Shown piece after piece: positions 57,866-64,000 of a stretch of 64,000 nt of DNA (position 1 is the first letter of the stretch; each line of letters opens with the position of its first letter). Below the pieces are notes generated by a model that was given only the letters and a program-made list of their open reading frames with translations, did no database searches and was not told the origin of the DNA. This stretch comes from Rickettsiales bacterium (GTDB lineage Bacteria > Pseudomonadota > Alphaproteobacteria > Rickettsiales > JABCZZ01), in the NCBI GenBank assembly GCA_035765535.1, contig DASTXE010000006.1, positions 372,001-436,000 on the forward strand. The letters are read 5' to 3'. Position numbers and translations under genes: made by a program.

Positions 57866-59692
57866 ATGAGCACGGACACCGCAACCGCATTACAGGAACC
57901 TACAGCATTTGGCGCTCTGGAAACCAACACCATTTACCAGATCGGCGATAGCAATAAATACCTGTATATTAAATCGTCCCAGAAAAACGATCCGGTTAAC
58001 CCGCAAACCCCTCCTGTAATAACCTATTACGTTCATTTTGCGACCCGCGATCCTGCCAAAAATATGTTGAATCGCATTAATGCTGAAAGCTTCAGCATGG
58101 GAAAAGACGATACCGCTCTAATGACCGGATTACTGAACAAAATAGGAGCCGCAGAATTGCGCAAGGCGGAACCTCAAAGAGAGCATGTCATCGCGCTCAA
58201 TCACCCGCAAAACTATGCCGAACCAACGGACAGTGATCTTGATAAAAGACACAAAAACAGTCTGAAGCAGATCATAGACAGTCATGAAGAAGATAAAAGG
58301 GGCATTCCTCTGAATGCTCCGGTAAAAGTAGAAGCTTATTGGCAAACTGCGCATGAAGACTATCTCAGACAGCAGCAAGCAAAAACAGAGAAAGTAGAGA
58401 CAGACACTACAGCAGCTGATAAGCGGACTCCCCCGCCACCTCTGCCACTTCCCGATACCCTGCCCCATGTAAAAGATGAAGGTACCGGTCCTAAGAAGCT
58501 TACCTTCAGTCAGTTGGAAAGCGGGGTGATGTATCCAACGGGAAAAAACCGCACTTTCCTTTATATAGAACCTGGCGATTCAAATCATACAGTCAATGTT
58601 TACACTTATTCGGCACAGGCAACAACGCCTGTTATTTTCGATATTGAGGTCGCGCCCCCCCCTTCCACAGCCCAATCTCCTGCAGAAGCCAGATTGATAA
58701 AAGATAATAAAAAGCAACTGGCCAAAACTATTCAGGGGCTAGAGATTTATGAACCAGACCGCAGGTTATCCCCTACCGGTGAGGATGCAATCGCCGCCGC
58801 TCTCCCGCGTTACGTAATGCAGGCTTATTTGGGAGGCGTTAAACTTCTTCCAGAAGAAGAACGCAGAAAAAAAGTTGCTTCAAATGCTGAACGGCAAAAC
58901 CAATCTGCGGGATCACAAGAATTATGGGGTGATATCAAAGGCAGCATTACCGGTCAACCCCGGCTGGTATTAGCGACAGATAAATCAGGTAGGCTGCTGG
59001 CTGGCATCGTTATGCATCCCGGCGATTCCGTAGAAGAATGGGCGGCATTTGATACAAATACGCGCAAATGGACAGTACCAGAGAAAGATAGCGTCAAAGC
59101 AGAAGATGTAACCATTGTATCTCCCTCTGATAGTGCTGAATATATAAAGACCTTCAAACAACAGGCTGGTGTAACACTTACCGACAAGAAACATGAAGGA
59201 AAACCTTCGCTTTTTGATATTATGTTCAGCGAGGAATCCATAGGCGATGACACAGTGAAACAACGCTTTACACCGGAAAAAATCGCCGATCATCTAAGGC
59301 AGGACTTTAAGGATCGTTATTCCGTAGAAGCTCCGCCTGCGAAAGACCCACCAGAGTCCTCATCATCTCCTTCCTCTCCGATCGTCAATGCCAACATCAA
59401 CGGCAATCTGGATACAAAGCATGAACTGAATATGGGCAAAGGCACTGTTGCATTTGCTGCCATCGCGGGCACCGCATTGCTCGGAGCCGTTGGAATCGGT
59501 GCTATGAGAGCAAAAAACGCTCCTCAAACACCGGCAACACAACAGGATAATGGGCAGAATCCGCAAGCCGAACAGAATCAGAAATCTTGGATCAACAAGA
59601 TCGCGCCATTAGGGCTTGCAGCCGCAGCAGTCACAGGCGCTGCATTATTGGTTGCAAAGAGCAATTCCAATAGCGGCGGTCAAAGCCGGTAA
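57866..59692 (+). CDS. Uncharacterised 608-residue protein with internal repeat and two C-terminal membrane spans
   Basis: I do not recognise this protein. Residues 15-38 (FGALETNTIYQIG, NKYLYIKSS) and 214-237 (FSQLESGVMYPTG, RTFLYIEPG) align as a repeat, each opening a beta-rich domain of about 80 residues. A third segment near 355-400 (PRLVLATDKSGRLLAGIVMHPGD) may be related. Linkers at about 185-200 and 500-515 are Pro/Ser-rich. Two hydrophobic helices at about 526-549 and 578-597 end the protein, so the N-terminal domains probably stay in the cytoplasm. The AAAGAGG site lies 16 bp before the ATG, farther than usual. It converges on nuoE. Confidence 0.68.
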   Translation: MSTDTATALQEPTAFGALETNTIYQIGDSNKYLYIKSSQKNDPVNPQTPPVITYYVHFATRDPAKNMLNRINAESFSMGKDDTALMTGLLNKIGAAELRKAEPQREHVIALNHPQNYAEPTDSDLDKRHKNSLKQIIDSHEEDKRGIPLNAPVKVEAYWQTAHEDYLRQQQAKTEKVETDTTAADKRTPPPPLPLPDTLPHVKDEGTGPKKLTFSQLESGVMYPTGKNRTFLYIEPGDSNHTVNVYTYSAQATTPVIFDIEVAPPPSTAQSPAEARLIKDNKKQLAKTIQGLEIYEPDRRLSPTGEDAIAAALPRYVMQAYLGGVKLLPEEERRKKVASNAERQNQSAGSQELWGDIKGSITGQPRLVLATDKSGRLLAGIVMHPGDSVEEWAAFDTNTRKWTVPEKDSVKAEDVTIVSPSDSAEYIKTFKQQAGVTLTDKKHEGKPSLFDIMFSEESIGDDTVKQRFTPEKIADHLRQDFKDRYSVEAPPAKDPPESSSSPSSPIVNANINGNLDTKHELNMGKGTVAFAAIAGTALLGAVGIGAMRAKNAPQTPATQQDNGQNPQAEQNQKSWINKIAPLGLAAAAVTGAALLVAKSNSNSGGQSR

Positions 59693-59694
59693 GG

Positions 59695-60300
59695 TTACTT
59701 CTTCTTTTTAAGAGTAGTCGCGCCGCCCTGGGGTTCGGAAGACGTACGGCCGGATTGAGAGCCGGGCTTGGCTTTCCCTTCTTTCAGCGCATCCAGCAGC
59801 TTTACGACATTTTCTGCCGTCAGATCTTCGTAGAAATGATCGCCAACCTGCGCCATCGGCGCATTCACGCATGCCCCCAGGCATTCGGCTTCCTTAAGGG
59901 TAAATTGCTTATCGGGCGTGGTTTCACCCACCTTGATACCCAGATGTTTTTCGCATGCTTTGACGATCGCATCCGAACCGCGCAGCCAGCAGGGAGTCGT
60001 GGTGCAAAGCTCCACCATATGCTTGCCCACAGGAGCAAGATTATACATCGTATAAAAGGTCGCGACTTCATAAACGCGCATCGGAGCCATGTCGAGCATT
60101 TCCGCAATCACATCCATCGCCACTTTCGGTATCCAGTTGGCATGCTGCTTTTGCGCCAGCGTCAACAGCGGCATAACGGCCGAAGCCTGCCTGCCTTCCG
60201 GATAACGCGCGATGATCTTGCGCGCCTGTTCCAGATTTTCAGGAGTAAAGGCAAACTCCGTCGGCTGTTCAAACACTTTCTGCTGTACTGCTGCACCCAT
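59695..60300 (-). CDS. nuoE: NADH-quinone oxidoreductase subunit E
   Basis: 201 residues; the 24-kDa thioredoxin-fold subunit holding a [2Fe-2S] cluster. The four cluster Cys are at 99 and 104 ([10 protein letters not shown]) and 140 and 144 ([10 protein letters not shown]). The C-terminal 35 residues are a basic/polar tail ([14 protein letters not shown]). It is the last nuo gene here; nuoF does not follow, since the next gene is convergent and only 2 bp away. Confidence 0.95.
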   Translation of the reverse strand: MGAAVQQKVFEQPTEFAFTPENLEQARKIIARYPEGRQASAVMPLLTLAQKQHANWIPKVAMDVIAEMLDMAPMRVYEVATFYTMYNLAPVGKHMVELCTTTPCWLRGSDAIVKACEKHLGIKVGETTPDKQFTLKEAECLGACVNAPMAQVGDHFYEDLTAENVVKLLDALKEGKAKPGSQSGRTSSEPQGGATTLKKKK

Positions 60301-60317
60301 AACTAATCTCTCACAAA

Positions 60318-61496
60318 TTATCTGTCGATTTCACCGAATACAATATCCTGCGTTCCGATGATCGTCACCAGATCCGCAAGCAGATGCCCCTTGGTCATGA
60401 ACTCAAGCGCCTGCAGATGGGCAAAGCCCGGTGCGCGCACTTTGCAGCGATAAGGCTTATTCGTGCCGTCCGATACGAGATATACGCCGAATTCACCCTT
60501 AGGCGCTTCCACGGCCGTATAGGTTTCCCCTTTGGGAACGTGATAGCCTTCGGTATAAAGCTTGAAGTGATGGATCATTGCTTCCATCGAAGTTTTCATC
60601 AGATCGCGCTTGGGCGGCGTGATTTTCGGATCGTTCGTTGCGACCTCGCCCTTTGGCATTTTCTCCAGGCACTGTTTGATGATACGCAGCGACTGGCGCA
60701 TTTCTTCCATACGCACAAGATAACGGTCCCAGCAATCGCCGTTCTTACCGATAGCAATATCGAAATCCAACTGGTCGTATACTTCATATGGCTGCGCCTT
60801 GCGCAGATCCCACGCAATGCCGGAGCCGCGCAGCATCGGACCGGAGAAGCCCCAGTCAAGTGCCTGCTGTGCGCTGACCACGCCGATATCCACCGTGCGC
60901 TGTTTCCAGATGCGGTTTTCGCTAAGCAGATTGTCCACATCGTCCAGATATTTCACGAAGCCTTCGGCCCAGCGAGCGATATCGTCTTCCATACCGGCCG
61001 GAATATCCTGATGCACGCCGCCCGGACGGAAATAAGCCGAGTGGAAACGTGCGCCGGAAGCGCGTTCATAGAAGGAAAGAATCTTTTCGCGTTCTTCAAA
61101 GAGCCACAGCAGGGGCGTCATCGCGCCCACGTCAAGCGCCTGCGTCGTCACGTTCAGAATATGGTTCAGGATACGCGTCAGCTCGCAGAACAGTACGCGC
61201 AGATATTTTGCGCGCGGTGGAATCTCACAGCCCAGCAGCTTCTCCACTGCCAACGCGTAGCAATGTTCCTGCGCCATCGGCGATACGTAATCCAGACGAT
61301 CGAAATACGGCAGCGCCTGCAGATAAGTCTTATGCTCGATAAGCTTTTCCGTACCGCGGTGCAGAAGACCGATATGCGGATCGGCGCGTTCGATCACTTC
61401 GCCGTCCATCTCAAGTACAAGGCGTAATACGCCATGCGCCGCCGGATGCTGCGGGCCGAAATTGAACGTCATGTTTTTGGTTTTTAATTCTGCCAT
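60318..61496 (-). CDS. nuoD: NADH-quinone oxidoreductase subunit D
   Basis: 392 residues; the 49-kDa subunit lining the quinone pocket. [22 protein letters not shown] includes the conserved His of the quinone site; [15 protein letters not shown] and the C-terminal VFGEIDR are canonical. Preceded by a GNAT gene with 2 bp between, instead of nuoC. Confidence 0.98.
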   Translation of the reverse strand: MAELKTKNMTFNFGPQHPAAHGVLRLVLEMDGEVIERADPHIGLLHRGTEKLIEHKTYLQALPYFDRLDYVSPMAQEHCYALAVEKLLGCEIPPRAKYLRVLFCELTRILNHILNVTTQALDVGAMTPLLWLFEEREKILSFYERASGARFHSAYFRPGGVHQDIPAGMEDDIARWAEGFVKYLDDVDNLLSENRIWKQRTVDIGVVSAQQALDWGFSGPMLRGSGIAWDLRKAQPYEVYDQLDFDIAIGKNGDCWDRYLVRMEEMRQSLRIIKQCLEKMPKGEVATNDPKITPPKRDLMKTSMEAMIHHFKLYTEGYHVPKGETYTAVEAPKGEFGVYLVSDGTNKPYRCKVRAPGFAHLQALEFMTKGHLLADLVTIIGTQDIVFGEIDR

Positions 61497-61498
61497 AA

Positions 61499-62002
61499 CT
61501 ATATATCTTCCAGGGAACGGTACATGATATGCACATCGGTAAGCCCAAGCTGGCTATGACGGAACGCCTTGGGAACCGTACCGATGATCTTGAAACCCAT
61601 TTTCTGCCATAATTTCACGGCAGCCTCGTTTGTCGCCACTACAAAATTGAACTGCATGGCGCTGTAACCAAGACGCTTTGCTTCCTTCAGCGATGCGCGG
61701 CACATGGCCTGCGCAATGCCTTTGCCACGGTAATCCTTATGCACCATATAACCGGCATTAGCCACATGGTCGCCAAACCCCGGTTTATTGCTGCGGATCG
61801 TGAACGTGCCGACAATCCTGTCACCATGCTTTACGACATAACCGTGGCAGTTATTGTGAATCCAGATATTCTGCGCCTGTTCTTCGGTCATATCCGGCGC
61901 ATAGGTGTACGTGTCGCCGCGGCTGATGACATCGCGGAAAATGTTCCAGATACCCGGCCAGTCACTTTCAGCGGCTGGCGATATGCTCCACTCTTCGCTC
62001 AT
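61499..62002 (-). CDS. GNAT-family N-acetyltransferase inside the nuo operon
   Basis: 167 residues. The acetyl-CoA pyrophosphate loop is [11 protein letters not shown] (R/Q-x2-G-x-G/A, at 92-97) after strand AGYMVHKD; the C-terminal [25 protein letters not shown] is the standard closing motif. It resembles phosphinothricin-type or L-amino acid acetyltransferases. It lies between nuoC (1 bp) and nuoD (2 bp), same strand, so it should be co-translated with Complex I subunits. Substrate is unknown. Its codon usage looks like the neighbours', so recent transfer is not obvious. Confidence 0.9.
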   Translation of the reverse strand: MSEEWSISPAAESDWPGIWNIFRDVISRGDTYTYAPDMTEEQAQNIWIHNNCHGYVVKHGDRIVGTFTIRSNKPGFGDHVANAGYMVHKDYRGKGIAQAMCRASLKEAKRLGYSAMQFNFVVATNEAAVKLWQKMGFKIIGTVPKAFRHSQLGLTDVHIMYRSLEDI

Positions 62003-62003
62003 G

Positions 62004-62600
62004 TTAATTCACTTTCGGTTTATTAGCGTCGTCAAACGCGTATTTGGCACCTTCCCACGGGCTGAGGAAATCGAACGAGCGGTATGCCTGCTGGAGTTTC
62101 ACCGGAGAATAAACCACAGCTTTCTGCTCTTCGTCATAACGCAGTTCCACAAACCCCGTCAGCGGGAAATCCTTACGCAGCGGGTGGCCGTCAAATCCAT
62201 AATCTGTCAGGATACGGCGCAGATCTGAGTTGCCGGAGAAATAAATGCCGTACATATCCCAGGTTTCGCGCTCAAACCACCCTGCTGCAGAAAACACACC
62301 GACCACGGAAGGGACAGGCGTAGCCTCATCTGTCTGCAGCTTCACGCGCACACGGCAATTCAGTTTTACCGAAAGCAAATTATACACCACGTCGAAACGC
62401 TTTGCGCGTTCGGGATAATCCGCACCGCAGACATCCATCAGCTGCGTAAACTGGCACTCAGCATCGTCACGCAGGAAAAGCATGAGCTTCACCACATCGG
62501 CAGCCGGAACGTGCAGCATCAGTTCGCCGAATGCGATCTCCGCTTCTACCTTCTGCGCCTTTTTGATGTGCTCAGCGAGTTCTACAAGGGTTTTTGCCAT
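62004..62600 (-). CDS. nuoC: NADH-quinone oxidoreductase subunit C
   Basis: 198 residues; the 30-kDa subunit. [51 protein letters not shown] is the unmistakable family signature. Not fused to nuoD. 3 bp after nuoB. Confidence 0.97.
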   Translation of the reverse strand: MAKTLVELAEHIKKAQKVEAEIAFGELMLHVPAADVVKLMLFLRDDAECQFTQLMDVCGADYPERAKRFDVVYNLLSVKLNCRVRVKLQTDEATPVPSVVGVFSAAGWFERETWDMYGIYFSGNSDLRRILTDYGFDGHPLRKDFPLTGFVELRYDEEQKAVVYSPVKLQQAYRSFDFLSPWEGAKYAFDDANKPKVN

Positions 62601-62603
62601 GGC

Positions 62604-63149
62604 TTATCTCTTGATGGTTCCGGTTCTCTTGATTTTCTTCTGCAGCTGCATGATGCCGTAAATCAGCGCTTCCGCCGTCGGAGGGCAGCCGGGAACATAA
62701 ACATCCACCGGCACAATGCGATCGCAACCGCGCACGACCGAATAGGAATAATGGTAATAACCGCCGCCATTCGCGCAGCTTCCCATGGAAATCACATAGC
62801 GCGGCTCGGCCATCTGGTCGTAAACCTTACGAAGCGCGGGCGCCATTTTATTGCACAGCGTACCGGCCACAATCATCACATCTGCCTGACGCGGGCTCGG
62901 ACGGAACACAACGCCGAAACGGTCCATATCATAACGTGAAGCCGCCGCCTGCATCATTTCCACCGCGCAGCATGCTAAGCCGAATGTCATCGGCCAGAGC
63001 GAACCCGTACGCGCCCAGTTGACGAGCTTATCGAGTGAAGCCACAACGAAACCTTTATCGTTAAAGCTCTCGAATACATCGCCCAGAATCGCATCCTGGT
63101 TATACTGCATGTTGGCGGGCACTACCGCCGTGTTTTCCGTGATTGCCAT
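62604..63149 (-). CDS. nuoB: NADH-quinone oxidoreductase subunit B
   Basis: 181 residues; the PSST subunit carrying cluster N2. Ligand Cys are the adjacent pair 60-61 (LACCAVEMM), Cys125 (MGSCANGGG) and Cys155 (VPGCPPTAE). GTLCNKMAP and [14 protein letters not shown] are conserved. 6 bp after nuoA. Confidence 0.98.
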   Translation of the reverse strand: MAITENTAVVPANMQYNQDAILGDVFESFNDKGFVVASLDKLVNWARTGSLWPMTFGLACCAVEMMQAAASRYDMDRFGVVFRPSPRQADVMIVAGTLCNKMAPALRKVYDQMAEPRYVISMGSCANGGGYYHYSYSVVRGCDRIVPVDVYVPGCPPTAEALIYGIMQLQKKIKRTGTIKR

Positions 63150-63155
63150 AAGCCC

Positions 63156-63539
63156 TTACTCCCAGTCCAGCGCGCCTTTTTTCCACTCGTAAATAAACCC
63201 GATCGTCAGCACCCCGAGAAACGCCATCATCGACCAGAAACCGTACACGCCGATCTTGCCGAGCGTCACCGCCCACGGGAAGAGGAAGGCCACTTCCAGA
63301 TCGAAGATGATGAACAGGATGGATACAAGATAGAAACGAACGTCGAACTTCATGCGCGCATCGCCGAACGCTTCAAACCCGCACTCATACTGGGATAGCT
63401 TCTCTTCATCCGGCTTGGTGGCATTGAAGCCGAAAATCGCCGGAATGATGAACGGGATGACTCCCATCACAAACGCGATTCCCCCGGCAATTCCAAGGAA
63501 AATCAGGATAGGAAGATAGCTTGTTAACAGGGTTTCCAT
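63156..63539 (-). CDS. nuoA: NADH-quinone oxidoreductase subunit A
   Basis: 127 residues from the ATG at 63539 ([15 protein letters not shown]); a TTG three codons upstream is less likely. Three membrane helices; the loop [36 protein letters not shown] contains the conserved Cys and acidic residues near the quinone entry. First gene of the operon. No Shine-Dalgarno sequence is visible. Confidence 0.95.
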   Translation of the reverse strand: METLLTSYLPILIFLGIAGGIAFVMGVIPFIIPAIFGFNATKPDEEKLSQYECGFEAFGDARMKFDVRFYLVSILFIIFDLEVAFLFPWAVTLGKIGVYGFWSMMAFLGVLTIGFIYEWKKGALDWE

Positions 63540-63616
63540 GGGGTACAATATATGTTACAGTGTTTTTTATACCTGTAGTTATAATTCCAAATTCCGCTAT
63601 TACAAGGACTATTACA

Positions 63617-64000
63617 ATGTTTATTCAGACGGAAACAACTCCGAATCCGCTCACGCTGAAATTCATTCCGGGCGTCCCGGTTCTGGATGCGGGCACGGCG
63701 TTTTACACCGACAAATCCGCCGCTTCCGAATCTCCTTTGGCGCTTGCGCTTTTCGACATCGCCAATGTCAATGCCGTGTTCCTCGGCAGTGATTTTATCA
63801 CCGTGACGCGCGCCGAACAATCCTCCTGGGAAACGCTGAAACCCGCCGTTCTTACGACCATCATGGAGCATTTCGTCTCCGGCAGGAAAACCGTTAATAC
63901 CGGCAGCAAAACCACCAGCAACGGCGCCGGCGAGGAAGATAGCGAGATCGTGAAGCAGATCATCGAACTGATCGACACGCGCGTACGTCCCGCAGTGGCG
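63617..64000 (+). CDS. Nfu/NifU-type iron-sulfur scaffold protein (3' end outside window)
   Basis: 128 codons are visible. The N-terminal Nfu domain begins MFIQTETTPNPLTLKFIPG, with LALALFDIANVNAVFLGSDFITVTR; after a Ser/Gly-rich linker it starts the C-terminal NifU domain (QIIELIDTRVRPAVA). The Cys-x2-Cys cluster motif would lie beyond the window edge. AAGGA lies 9 bp before the ATG. It diverges from the nuo operon with a 77-bp gap. Role: delivery of [4Fe-4S] clusters, relevant to the neighbouring Complex I genes by inference. Confidence 0.9.
   Translation, partial: MFIQTETTPNPLTLKFIPGVPVLDAGTAFYTDKSAASESPLALALFDIANVNAVFLGSDFITVTRAEQSSWETLKPAVLTTIMEHFVSGRKTVNTGSKTTSNGAGEEDSEIVKQIIELIDTRVRPAVA

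Noticed and set aside
60384-61427. 347-codon open frame opposite nuoD
   Set aside because: Antisense to a clear nuoD; no independent support.

Overview
The window looks like a chromosomal segment of an alphaproteobacterium of moderate G+C. Supporting signs are adk placed between secY and rpsM with no rpmJ, tandem DUF2336 genes, an AglA-type alpha-glucosidase beside a complete Entner-Doudoroff (ED) operon, a Mic60/mitofilin-like gene next to hemY, and TTAA-N7-TTAAC boxes of the CtrA type. I cannot name the genus. There is no CRISPR array, no insertion sequence and no obvious prophage.

Layout. 1-1850: tonB-exbB under a Fur-box promoter, then a DUF2269 membrane protein. 2.2-3.9 kb: an unrecognised protein with what looks like a threefold membrane-hairpin repeat. 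4-14 kb: a sugar module. A 29-residue lipoprotein, a GH13 alpha-glucosidase and an MFS carrier run rightward and meet head-on a leftward operon zwf-pgl-edd-glk-eda-galM-cupin. Together they can import a glucosyl disaccharide, hydrolyse it, mutarotate and phosphorylate glucose, and degrade it to pyruvate and glyceraldehyde-3-phosphate. 14.2-20.7 kb: ridA, a GyrI-like gene, xerD, an ArnT-like glycosyltransferase, greA and two DUF2336 paralogues, followed by tRNA-Gly(CCC) behind a near-consensus promoter. 20.8-26 kb: a second large orphan gene and a two-gene KaiC-like ATPase / hybrid histidine kinase operon. 26-32 kb: small stress, repair and signalling genes (GrpB, DUF2267, DUF72, DUF3224, Tag, REC-GGDEF, YceI, glycine-zipper lipoprotein).

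32-50.8 kb: the str, S10, spc and alpha ribosomal clusters joined in one leftward array from rpsL to rplQ, including fusA, tuf, secY, adk and rpoA. Two near-identical promoter-like elements lie inside it, before rplB and rplE. L29 and L30 carry long Lys/Ala-rich tails. 51-53.2 kb: a TAXI-type solute receptor, a Pro/Ala-rich membrane protein and tRNA-Thr(CGU). 53.3-54.1 kb: a sirtuin gene broken by one missing base. 54.2-59.7 kb: mreB, a Mic60-like gene, hemY, a lipoprotein and a third large orphan with an internal repeat. 59.7-63.5 kb: nuoA-B-C-(GNAT)-D-E, an NADH dehydrogenase operon with an acetyltransferase gene between nuoC and nuoD and ending at nuoE. The right edge cuts a Nfu-type iron-sulfur scaffold gene.

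Most of the window is ordinary housekeeping DNA. The parts most worth a second look are the repeat protein at 2.2 kb, the KaiC-kinase pair, the GNAT inside nuo, the duplicated intra-operon promoter, the basic tails on L29/L30, the Mic60-like gene beside mreB, and the repeat-bearing orphan at 57.9 kb.
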